From Halomonas sp. (GTDB lineage: Bacteria > Pseudomonadota > Gammaproteobacteria > Pseudomonadales > Halomonadaceae): a stretch of 64,000 bases of DNA. The notes beneath the pieces were generated by a model, which saw nothing but the letters and a program-made list of their open reading frames with translations, was not told where the DNA came from and did no database searches. Shown here piece by piece: positions 10,361 through 19,097 of the stretch (position 1 is its first letter; the number at the start of each line of letters is the position of its first letter). The stretch lies in the NCBI RefSeq assembly GCF_020832045.1, contig NZ_JAFIFK010000027.1:27914-91913 (forward strand), given 5' to 3'. The position numbers were made by a program, and so were the translations under genes.

Positions 10361-12999
10361 ACATCCTCGAGCATCGAGCGCTGCGCGGGCCGAATTACTA
10401 CAGCCGCTATCCGGCCATTTTCATGCGGCTGGATATCGGTGAGCTCGAAGCACAGCCGAGCGATACCGTCCCCGGCATCACACAGCGCATCACCGAACTT
10501 CTGCCAACCCTGTACGAGCACCGCTGCTCGGTCGGGCGGCCCGGGGGGTTTCTAGAACGCCTTGAACGGGGCACTTGGGCCGGCCACGTAGTCGAACATG
10601 TCGCGATCGAACTGCAGAATATGATCGGCTTTTCGGTGGGTTACGGCAAGACAGTCGACTCCTACGAAATCGGTATCTATAACGTCATCTATCGTTATCG
10701 GGATGAGGCCTGCGGTCTGGCGGCCGGCGTGGAAGCCGTCGATATCGTCGACCGACTCTTCAATGGCGACGAGATAGATATTGCCTCGGTAGTCACCCGA
10801 CTCAAGAACGTGCGCGACTCGCATATGCTGGGGCCATCCACGGCGTCGATAGTGCAAGCCGCCGAGCGCCGAGGAATTCCCTATGCGCGCCTCGACGAAG
10901 ACAGCAGTTACGTCCAATTGGGACACGGATGCCGTCAACAACGGATTCAGGCGACGGTGACTGGCCGCACGAGCCTGATCAGCCACGGCATCGCCGATGA
11001 CAAGCACTGGACCAAGCAGGTTCTCGGCGAGGCCGGGATTCCCGTCCCGCATGGCCGCCTTTGTCACTCGGTAGATGAAGCGCTCGAGGCCGCGCTCGAT
11101 ATCGGCTATCCGGTTGTCGTTAAACCGCTGATCGGCAACCACGGCCGCGGTGTCAGCACGGATATCAGCGACGAACCGGCGCTGCGTGAGGCATTCACCA
11201 TCGCCTCCCGCCACAACTCGACGGTCATGGTCGAGAGCTTCGTCAAAGGCGAAGATCACAGACTGCTGGTGATTGATGGCAAGCTTGTCGCCGCCGCCAG
11301 GCGGCGCCCGGCCCATGTGGTGGGAGATGGTGAGGCGACGCTACAGGCGCTGATCGACAGGGAGAACCAGGACCCACGTCGCGGCATCGGTCATGAAAAC
11401 CTCCTGACTCAGATCAACTTGGACGAGCAGTCGCATCGGCTGATAGCGCAGCAGAATCTCACCTTGGAGAGCGTCGTCGCGAAAGACGTTGTCATCTATC
11501 TGAAGTCCACGGCGAACCTGAGCACCGGGGGCACTGCAACGGATGTCACCGAGGATGTACACCCTGAAGTGAAGTACACGGCAGAGCGCATCGCCCGCCT
11601 GGTCGGACTGGATATCATCGGCATCGACCTGCTTGCCGAGACGGTGACCATGCCCTTGGAGGAACAGTCTGCCGCGGTGGTTGAGGTCAACGCGGGGCCG
11701 GGGTTTCGCATGCATATCTCACCGACCCACGGCCCGGGCCGGGATGTCGGTCACCACGTCATCGAGATGCTTTTTCCGAACAGCGAGGACACCGGCCGGA
11801 TACCCATCGTTGCGGTAACCGGTACCAATGGGAAAACCACCACGGTACGCCTGATCTCGCACTTGCTCCGCCAGGCGCGACGCAGTGTCGGCATGGCCTG
11901 CACAGGGGGCATCGAGATCGACAACCATATCATCATGCGGGGTGATTACAGTGGGCCTCAGGCGGCAGCAACCGTACTGCGCGAGCCTACCGTCGAATAT
12001 GCCGTGCTGGAAGTCGCGCGCGGCGGCATCATGCGGCGCGGGCTGGGTTTCGATGAATGCCAGGTCGGCGTGCTACTGAATATTGAGAGTGATCATCTTG
12101 GGGAAAACGACGTCCATACTCTGGATGAGCTGGCACGCTGCAAAGCCGTGGTGATTGACGCGGTCCGCCAGGAAGGGACGGCTGTACTCAATGCCGATGA
12201 TCCTCGCGTGCTGGCGAGCAGGGAATGGGCTAGAGGGAAGGTGATCTACTTTTCTCTGGAGCCCGATTCAGAGCCTGTCCGTCAGCATGTACAAGCTCAG
12301 GGTGTCGCCTTCACGGTTCATGACGAGTGTATCGTGATGCGCCAGGGAAACGTCGAAGCCTCCATCATTTCGGTGGTGGACGCCCCTATTACCTTCGAAG
12401 GCCTTGCCCGCTTCAATGTTGCCAATGCCCTCGCGGCCAGCGCCGCGGCCTATGCCCTGGGGCTAAGCATCGCGGATATCCAATTTGGCCTGCAGACCTT
12501 CCACCCGACCCCGGGACAGAATCCGGGACGCACCAACTTGATCGACGCCGGCGATATAAAAGTATTGATCGACTACGGCCATAACGTGCCGGCGCTCAAA
12601 GCCTTGAGCGAGCTCGTAAGCCGTATCCCCGCACAGCGGCGTATTTGCGTGGCCAGCGCTCCGGGGAACCGTCGCGACGAGGACCTGCATGCCCTAGGAG
12701 CTCAACTTGCCGGTATGCATGACCTCGTCCTGCTCTGCGAGACTGCCCCCCGCGGCCGCCCCGACGGTGAAACCGTGGGCCTGCTGCGGGCTGGGGCGGA
12801 ATCGGAGCCAGGCACCTGCCGCGTCGAGGTGGTCATGAATGAACGTCACGCGGTCGATAAAGCCTTCGATGAAGCCAGGGTGGGCGACCTGTTGGTACTA
12901 CTGATCGATGATATCGAGAGTGCTACCGAGCGGCTGCGTGGGCGCCGGTTCCTGCCGGGCACCCCGACGGCGGATAGCGATGCGGGTGCCCGACCATGA
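10357..12999 (+). CDS. cphA: Cyanophycin synthetase
   Basis: 880 aa; ATP-grasp region (VVKPLIGNHGRGVSTDI) plus Mur-ligase region (VTGTNGKTTTVRLISH); ATGA overlap with cphB. Confidence 0.96.
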   Translation: MNILEHRALRGPNYYSRYPAIFMRLDIGELEAQPSDTVPGITQRITELLPTLYEHRCSVGRPGGFLERLERGTWAGHVVEHVAIELQNMIGFSVGYGKTVDSYEIGIYNVIYRYRDEACGLAAGVEAVDIVDRLFNGDEIDIASVVTRLKNVRDSHMLGPSTASIVQAAERRGIPYARLDEDSSYVQLGHGCRQQRIQATVTGRTSLISHGIADDKHWTKQVLGEAGIPVPHGRLCHSVDEALEAALDIGYPVVVKPLIGNHGRGVSTDISDEPALREAFTIASRHNSTVMVESFVKGEDHRLLVIDGKLVAAARRRPAHVVGDGEATLQALIDRENQDPRRGIGHENLLTQINLDEQSHRLIAQQNLTLESVVAKDVVIYLKSTANLSTGGTATDVTEDVHPEVKYTAERIARLVGLDIIGIDLLAETVTMPLEEQSAAVVEVNAGPGFRMHISPTHGPGRDVGHHVIEMLFPNSEDTGRIPIVAVTGTNGKTTTVRLISHLLRQARRSVGMACTGGIEIDNHIIMRGDYSGPQAAATVLREPTVEYAVLEVARGGIMRRGLGFDECQVGVLLNIESDHLGENDVHTLDELARCKAVVIDAVRQEGTAVLNADDPRVLASREWARGKVIYFSLEPDSEPVRQHVQAQGVAFTVHDECIVMRQGNVEASIISVVDAPITFEGLARFNVANALAASAAAYALGLSIADIQFGLQTFHPTPGQNPGRTNLIDAGDIKVLIDYGHNVPALKALSELVSRIPAQRRICVASAPGNRRDEDLHALGAQLAGMHDLVLLCETAPRGRPDGETVGLLRAGAESEPGTCRVEVVMNERHAVDKAFDEARVGDLLVLLIDDIESATERLRGRRFLPGTPTADSDAGARP

Positions 13000-14168
13000 C
13001 CCTCCGCGATGGCGGTAATGCCGAGCTCATGACCCTGCTGCGCGTCGGCGCTATTTTTTCACCCGAGCGCCTCGAGGCGACTGACATCCTCATGGCGGGC
13101 GGGAAGATCATCGCCTTAGGAAACGACCTCGACATCCCCAAGGGCTGGGCTATCCGGGTGGTGGAAGCCCATGGCCTTACCGCCGTGCCCGCCTTCATCG
13201 ACCAGCACGTGCATGTCACTGGGGGCGGTGGCGAAGGCGGTTGCGGTACCCGCTGCCCGGAAATGTCGGCCCGGGAAATCGCCGCGATGGGAATTGGCAC
13301 CGTCGTGGGGGTGCTCGGCACTGACAGTATCAGCCGCTCCCCGGCAGACCTGCTGGCCAAGGTACGTGGACTGCGTACCGAAGGCATATCCGCTTTCATG
13401 TATACCGGTGCGTATCGCGTTCCGCCACCCACGCTGACCGGCGACATTCAGCGCGACCTGGCCTGGATTCCCGAAGTCATCGGCCTGGGGGAGATCGCCA
13501 TTTCGGATCATCGCTCGAGCCAGCCACGCCAGGATGAAATCGAACGGATCGTCAGCGATACACGGGTTGGCGCCATGCTGGCCGGCAAACGAGGCATTTG
13601 CCATTTCCATCTGGGTGATGGAAAACGCGGTCTGGAACCGCTGCGCAGATTGCTATCCGAGACCGAGATTCCCGCCGACCAGGTAATTCCCACCCATGTG
13701 AATCGGCATAAGACCTTGCTCGAGGAAGCCGCGGACTATGCGTTGACGTTCGAGGCGAGTGTGGATGTCACCGCCTTCGAAGATGCCGGCGACGGCCTTT
13801 CCAGTTTCGATGCGGTGTCTCGGCTTCTGGAGCGCGGCGTTCCACCGGAGCGCATCACCATGAGCTCCGATTGCAATGGCAGTCTGCCGGAATTCGATGC
13901 CAATGGGGCGTACCTGGGAATGAAGGTAGCCAAGAACACCACATTGATCGCGGATTGGCAGCGCCTCGTTCATGAGGGTGTACTGCCTCTCGAATTGGCC
14001 TTGGGCCTGATTACCACGAACGTGGCCCGGGTTCTCGGTCTGCACGCCAGCAAGGGACGAATAGCGATCGGCTTCGCTGCCGATGTTACGCTAGTCGACA
14101 GCGAACTACAGCCGCAGCAGACGTTCGTGGCAGGGAAATGCATCTATGACGTAACCAGCACAGAATAA
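12996..14168 (+). CDS. iadA: Isoaspartyl (beta-aspartyl) dipeptidase, M38 family
   Basis: FIDQHVHVTGGGGEGG metal-binding motif; ATGA overlap with cphA. Confidence 0.92.
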   Translation: MTLRDGGNAELMTLLRVGAIFSPERLEATDILMAGGKIIALGNDLDIPKGWAIRVVEAHGLTAVPAFIDQHVHVTGGGGEGGCGTRCPEMSAREIAAMGIGTVVGVLGTDSISRSPADLLAKVRGLRTEGISAFMYTGAYRVPPPTLTGDIQRDLAWIPEVIGLGEIAISDHRSSQPRQDEIERIVSDTRVGAMLAGKRGICHFHLGDGKRGLEPLRRLLSETEIPADQVIPTHVNRHKTLLEEAADYALTFEASVDVTAFEDAGDGLSSFDAVSRLLERGVPPERITMSSDCNGSLPEFDANGAYLGMKVAKNTTLIADWQRLVHEGVLPLELALGLITTNVARVLGLHASKGRIAIGFAADVTLVDSELQPQQTFVAGKCIYDVTSTE

Positions 14169-14369
14169 CTCAAGCTATGACGATGCCAAGGCTAGCCGTA
14201 GGCGGGGGTGCGGTACTGTCAAAGCAGTCATCATTGGCTCCGGCATGCTGCGGCAGTCATTTCATTCAGTCGAGCAGGGCGAAGCCACACGACCACGATG
14301 TTGAACTAGGCAGCGGCCCCCAGCGCATCTAGCATGAGTCTCATTAGAGCCTCCAAAAATAATGAGGGC

Positions 14370-14870
14370 ATGACCATGCGTAGCCTGCAGCAATTTCTCG
14401 ATGATTATGGCGAGAGCCATCGACACCCGGTGAACCAGTGGGTGCACATCGTCTGTGTGCCGGCCATTCTGTTTTCCACCCTGGGCCTGCTGTGGCTGGT
14501 GCCGATTGGCCGCTGGCTGGGCCTGGAGGGTGGTGCGGCCGAGTGGATCAATGGCGCCACGCTACTGGGCGTGATGGCCGGGTTGGTCTATCTGCGCCTT
14601 TCCATCGGCGTACTGCTGATGATGGTCGCCTGGTTCGCCATCTCCGTGCTGGGCATCCTCGCCATCCGGAACGCGGGATGGTCGCTGTTCTGGATCTCGC
14701 TGGTTACCTGGGTATTGGCATGGGCGGTGCAAGTATGGGGTCACAAGGTGGAAGGCAAGAAGCCGTCCTTCATCGAAGACCTCGTGTTCCTGTTGATCGG
14801 CCCGATCTTCGTTACCTACGAAGTGGCACACAAGCTGGGACTGCGCGTGCCTCGCCCGGCTGGGCATTGA
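14370..14870 (+). CDS. DUF962 / Mpo1-like membrane protein
   Basis: SLQQFLDDYGESHRHPVNQWVHIVCVPAILFS typical of the DUF962 family. Confidence 0.85.
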   Translation: MTMRSLQQFLDDYGESHRHPVNQWVHIVCVPAILFSTLGLLWLVPIGRWLGLEGGAAEWINGATLLGVMAGLVYLRLSIGVLLMMVAWFAISVLGILAIRNAGWSLFWISLVTWVLAWAVQVWGHKVEGKKPSFIEDLVFLLIGPIFVTYEVAHKLGLRVPRPAGH

Positions 14871-14891
14871 GCCACGGCAGCCCAGGAGACA

Positions 14892-15623
14892 TCACTTCAT
14901 CTCGAACCCGCGCTTGGTGAGGAACTCGCGCATGTGGGCGCGCAGCTTGCTGTCGAACAGGGGGCCTAAATTCTTGGACCAATTGGTGTCCTTGTTGCCG
15001 CCCTTGCGCTGTCCGTAGTAGGTCTGCATGGCATCGTCGAAGGCGGCGACCAGCTCGCTGTCGTCGGTGTAGACATCTTCCTTGAGGATCGCTTCCACCG
15101 GCAGGCGCGGTTTGACGTCGGGCTCGTGGGCCGGGTAGCCGAGGCACATGCCGAAGACCGGGTAGACGTGCTCGGGCAATTTCAGCAGGTCGCTAATTTC
15201 CTGAGGATTATTGCGGATACCGCCGATGTAGCAGATGCCGAGCCCTTCGGATTCGGCGGCTATGGCCACGTTCTGGGCCATCAGGGCGGTGTCCACGCTC
15301 GCCACCAGCAGTTGCTCGGTCATGCCGCGCACGACGTTGGCACCGGTGCGTTGGGACGCCTCGGTAGGACGTTTCATGTCGGCGCAGAACACCAAAAAAT
15401 CGGATGCGGTGGCCACATACGACTGCCCTCCGGCCAGCTCGGCGATCATTTCCCGGTTGGCCGGGTTCGTCACGTGGATGACGGTGTAGGCCTGAATGTG
15501 ACTGGAAGTGGCGGCAGCCTGGCCCGCGCGGATCAGCTCGACCAGCAGCTCATGGGGAATCTTCCGGTCAGTGAATTTGCGAATCGAGCGGTGGGATTTC
15601 AGCAGTTCGATAGTGGAATTCAT
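14892..15623 (-). CDS. Oxygen-insensitive NADPH nitroreductase, NfsA-like
   Basis: IELLKSHRSIRKFTDRKIPHELLVELIRAGQAAATSSHIQAYTVIHV; NfsA-type layout. Confidence 0.88.
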   Translation of the reverse strand: MNSTIELLKSHRSIRKFTDRKIPHELLVELIRAGQAAATSSHIQAYTVIHVTNPANREMIAELAGGQSYVATASDFLVFCADMKRPTEASQRTGANVVRGMTEQLLVASVDTALMAQNVAIAAESEGLGICYIGGIRNNPQEISDLLKLPEHVYPVFGMCLGYPAHEPDVKPRLPVEAILKEDVYTDDSELVAAFDDAMQTYYGQRKGGNKDTNWSKNLGPLFDSKLRAHMREFLTKRGFEMK

Positions 15624-15721
15624 GTCGCCTCACAGCATTCGTGTCATTCATTAACCTGCTTAGTATCTTTCATTCCGACGCGTCTTGCATTTCGCCAACG
15701 CGGCGAAGCTCTCCCTTCTGC

Positions 15722-16120
15722 TCAACGGGCGAATTCGGGGAACCGGGGCAGGTCATCCTCAATATCGAACCATTCCGCCTTGGAGGTCACCCAGGCGTGG
15801 TAGCGCTTATCGGCCACGATGGGGGTATCCAGGGTGCCGAGCCGCAGCCGCTTCATCTCGGGCAGGTCATCGCGAGCGCTATAGAGTGGGCTGCCGCACT
15901 CCGAACAGAACACGCGAGCCTTGCCAGGCGTGGCGCGATACGCCTTCAGGAACTCGGCGCCCTGGGTGATATGAAAATCGTCCGAACGGATGGGCGCCAC
16001 GGCGGCGAAGGCACTGCCCTGCGCTTTCTGACACTGCTTGCAGTGGCACATCGAGACCTCGTCGATCGTACCGCGGACTTCGTAGCGGACCCTGCCGCAA
16101 AGGCAACTCCCTTTGTACAC
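15722..16120 (-). CDS. GFA (glutathione-dependent formaldehyde-activating) family zinc protein
   Basis: GSCLCGRVRYEV...CHCKQCQKAQGSAF...FCSECGSPLYS Cys motifs. Confidence 0.93.
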   Translation of the reverse strand: MYKGSCLCGRVRYEVRGTIDEVSMCHCKQCQKAQGSAFAAVAPIRSDDFHITQGAEFLKAYRATPGKARVFCSECGSPLYSARDDLPEMKRLRLGTLDTPIVADKRYHAWVTSKAEWFDIEDDLPRFPEFAR

Positions 16121-16153
16121 GACACATCCTCGCTGGGTGGTTTCCTGCTTACC

Positions 16154-16687
16154 TTACAGCAGAGGAAGGCAGCTCTCCTCAATGTAACGCAAGGTATACT
16201 GTGCCATGCGTTGCCATGCTTCGTCGGTGTCGCCTCGATAAGACAAAAGTTGCTCGCAGGTGAACCTGTTATCGTCGTTCAGATCCAGTACCGCCAGCCT
16301 TACCCTTCCAATCAGCGTACTCACTTTGTGTACCTCGCCGATAAGGAGATATCGGGCACCAGCGGCCTTGGCCTGCCTTGTGAGAACGGCCAGACCGGGG
16401 GCCTGGTGCGTGCAGCGTTCCACCTCGCAGGTCAGGACGACAAGTGAGATCGCCTGGTTCTCGGCAAGACCGCCGTGCAACGTCTCATTGAGCGATTTCA
16501 GTCTCGCTGCGTGCTCGGCGCCTTGATCTTGGTCTTCGCCAGAGGTGTCCTGGAAATCGAATTGGGCCAAGGCCAGAGTCGATTTTTCGGTATCAGCAAA
16601 AATCGTCGACACCATCGCCATCGTGCTTGCCAGAAATAGGAAAGCCATTCCTCGCACGATCCAGCGATAAACGTCCCGTGGCGTCAT
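16154..16687 (-). CDS. DUF2380/DUF3280-like exported protein
   Basis: Signal/TM segment then LALAQFDFQDTSGE...ARYLLIGEVHKVSTLIGRVRLAVLDL. Confidence 0.6.
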   Translation of the reverse strand: MTPRDVYRWIVRGMAFLFLASTMAMVSTIFADTEKSTLALAQFDFQDTSGEDQDQGAEHAARLKSLNETLHGGLAENQAISLVVLTCEVERCTHQAPGLAVLTRQAKAAGARYLLIGEVHKVSTLIGRVRLAVLDLNDDNRFTCEQLLSYRGDTDEAWQRMAQYTLRYIEESCLPLL

Positions 16688-16939
16688 GGTGCCTCCCTGA
16701 TGGAACCTGAGTGCCTGGAGCAGGCCGTACCTTGGTGACCTAGTGGCCTGCCCCATGAGGCGGTTCGTTATAGTCTTAGTGCATGGTTTGCTTTATAGCC
16801 ATCACTTGGCTGGTGACGACATTATTGCGGAAAGCAGCGTAGCTCTCGATTAAGCCCAAGCCCCGAGTGAAGGCCTGAGTTGTCGCGCCTGTGACTCCTA
16901 CGGCAGAATCGAACCGTTCCCCTCGTGCTGGTGGCCCAA

Positions 16940-17557
16940 ATGGACTTGCTGACCCTGCTGCTCTTCGTGCCGGCCTGCTTCGCCCTGAACATGGCGCCGG
17001 GTCCCAACAACCTGCTCTCCATGAGCAACGCCAAACGCTATGGCGTGCACATGGCTTGCCTCGCCGGCATCGGGCGGCTGGCGGCTTTCGTGGTGATGAT
17101 CGCCCTCGCCGCCTCTGGCCTGGCTACCGTGCTCTACACCTCCGAGAAGCTGTTCCTGCTCATCAAGGTGATCGGCGCCTGCTATCTGTTCTGGCTAGCC
17201 TTCCAACTGTGGGGAGCCGATAGTGACGACGAGGGCATGGCAACTGCCCCGATGGGGCTCTGGGGCCTGAGCCGACAGGAGTTCCTGCTCGCCACCAGCA
17301 ACCCCAAGGCCATCCTGATATTTACGGCGTTCCTGCCTCAGTTCGTTACGCCAGGCGGCGACGTCGCCTTCCAGCTCCTGATTCTGGGCGTCCTGTTCCT
17401 GATACTCGAGTGGGTGGCCATCATCGGCTATGCGTGCTTCGGCGCCTTTCTGGGCCACTGGTTCTCGCGCCCCGCGATGCGCCGGCTATTCAACCGCACC
17501 TGCGCGAGCCTATTGGCGAGTGCCGGCATCGGCCTGCTGGTGGCAAGGAGAGGGTAG
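16940..17557 (+). CDS. LysE family translocator
   Basis: LLFVPACFALNMAPGPNNLLSMSNAKRYGV... LysE/RhtB signature; start at 16925 also possible. Confidence 0.9.
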   Translation: MDLLTLLLFVPACFALNMAPGPNNLLSMSNAKRYGVHMACLAGIGRLAAFVVMIALAASGLATVLYTSEKLFLLIKVIGACYLFWLAFQLWGADSDDEGMATAPMGLWGLSRQEFLLATSNPKAILIFTAFLPQFVTPGGDVAFQLLILGVLFLILEWVAIIGYACFGAFLGHWFSRPAMRRLFNRTCASLLASAGIGLLVARRG

Positions 17558-17560
17558 GGT

Positions 17561-17923
17561 TCACCGCCGAGTAGCTCTACTTCTGGAAAAGAAATAGAAC
17601 GTCAATATGAGGAGCAGTAGCAATGACACCAAGTGAGCATAAACCGCATACCTGTATGAAGAGCCAAGCTCATTTATCGCCATATGAAAAACTTCATCAT
17701 CGATCATAATGAAATCGATTTCCCCGACAATACAAAAGAGAAGAAAAGCGGCATAAGGCCATAGTAAAAAATGGCTACGAACCTTAACGACAAGCAAAAA
17801 AAATAAAAACAAAATACCCAGAAACAACAACATCCCACCTTGGCTCGCCACCTTGTCAGCCACCTCTGCATGCGCCAACAACGGAAACAAACCAAGGATC
17901 AGAAATAACAAATTACGAGTCAT
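17561..17923 (-). CDS. Small membrane protein; candidate immunity protein for the adjacent T6SS effector
   Basis: 120 aa, signal peptide/TM (MTRNLLFLILGLFPLLAHA) plus further TM segments; 4-bp overlap with the effector gene. Confidence 0.6.
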   Translation of the reverse strand: MTRNLLFLILGLFPLLAHAEVADKVASQGGMLLFLGILFLFFLLVVKVRSHFLLWPYAAFLLFCIVGEIDFIMIDDEVFHMAINELGSSYRYAVYAHLVSLLLLLILTFYFFSRSRATRR

Positions 17924-18480
17924 TCACGCACCTCGACAAGAATCGGACCACTTGCAATCCTTATGATAGTTCTCATCGTGTTTGTCTGCCTATCACCTAA
18001 TAGGCCGCCACCTATATCGATACATCCAGCAGAGCCAGGAAGCGACCCGCCATGCAGGAAAAATCCATCTCGTCCATACAGATCAAACCCCTCCCCTTCC
18101 TTTGGGTGAAGCCGAACTCTCCAACTCCCCCAGTCACCGTGCCTAACATTCCTATAAACGTTTCTCACCATTCCTGGACTACTCAATTCCTCAGGATTTA
18201 TAATATAATCACCCACAGGAAGGGGCCCTTCCCAAGGAGCACTTTGACATTCAATAGAACTATTATTAAGGCAGGCTCCGTTTCCAGTTGTAGCATCCAT
18301 AGTCATAGAAAAACTTGGTGAAACGATAAAAAGCCGACCCTCCGAAATATGAAACCTCATTCTAACAGAGTGAGCCACTTCAACATCCACAGGAGTGGTG
18401 TTTGTAGCTTCAGTTGTTGTCACCTCTGCAAGCTCAATATAGTCCTCACCGTCTAGCATCAGGGTCCCCTCGCTGTTCAT
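17920..18480 (-). CDS. DUF2778/Tlde1-like L,D-transpeptidase-fold protein; candidate T6SS effector
   Basis: GRLFIVSPSFSMTMDATTGNG...GPLPVGDYII...GRDGFFLHGGSLPGSAGCIDIG; His...SxGC catalytic pattern; no signal peptide. Confidence 0.75.
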   Translation of the reverse strand: MNSEGTLMLDGEDYIELAEVTTTEATNTTPVDVEVAHSVRMRFHISEGRLFIVSPSFSMTMDATTGNGACLNNSSIECQSAPWEGPLPVGDYIINPEELSSPGMVRNVYRNVRHGDWGSWRVRLHPKEGEGFDLYGRDGFFLHGGSLPGSAGCIDIGGGLLGDRQTNTMRTIIRIASGPILVEVRE

Positions 18481-18977
18481 GCTCGCCTCTCCACCAATGA
18501 AAGGTACACCTTGATTCTCTCAGGATCACCATGATCATTTACCAAATGAGTAATACCGTCCTGATCAGTCATGCCTCTTTCATGAACACCGTCTTGGCGA
18601 ACAATAACATAACGCTGATTTGCGATAGGCAAGCCATTCGGATCCAGCAATCGAAGCCTTTCGTTGTATCTTGGAAGGGGGCTAAAAAAATTATCTGACT
18701 TTAAAGCTCCACCACCTTTTGGCGAACCTGTTTTGCTACTTGATCCCGCAATGACTTTTCCGCCACATGATGTAGCACTACCATCAATAGCTGCCGGTTT
18801 CCCATCAACCATAAGCCACGACAAGCCAGATACTATGACCGCTCCGCAAGAGCACAAATCACCTACGCGAGCGACGGGAATCCCATCCACCAAGCTTGCT
18901 GGCGCCCCTTTAATGATACTATGCGGTCCACCCTTGCACTTACACGCGACCCTATCACCGACTTTTGCCTGTTCCAT
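18477..18977 (-). CDS. PAAR domain-containing protein with C-terminal extension
   Basis: GDRVACKCKGGPHSIIKGAPASLVDGIPVARVGDLCSCGAVIVSGLSWLMVDGKPAAIDGSATSCGGKVIAG PAAR repeats; C-terminal RLLDPNGLPIANQRYVIV. Confidence 0.9.
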   Translation of the reverse strand: MEQAKVGDRVACKCKGGPHSIIKGAPASLVDGIPVARVGDLCSCGAVIVSGLSWLMVDGKPAAIDGSATSCGGKVIAGSSSKTGSPKGGGALKSDNFFSPLPRYNERLRLLDPNGLPIANQRYVIVRQDGVHERGMTDQDGITHLVNDHGDPERIKVYLSLVERRA

Positions 18978-19097
18978 TCGCGCCTCCTTTCCTCTTGTGG
19001 CGTCCTTGACCGTATTACCTGATTATATTATTTCCATCAACATGAAAACTTGACTGATGGACACTTACCTACACGGTAATAGCCAATGGATTACACA

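Noticed and set aside
10552-11316. 254-aa minus-strand ORF inside cphA
   Set aside because: cphA is strongly supported by family motifs; antisense ORF has none.
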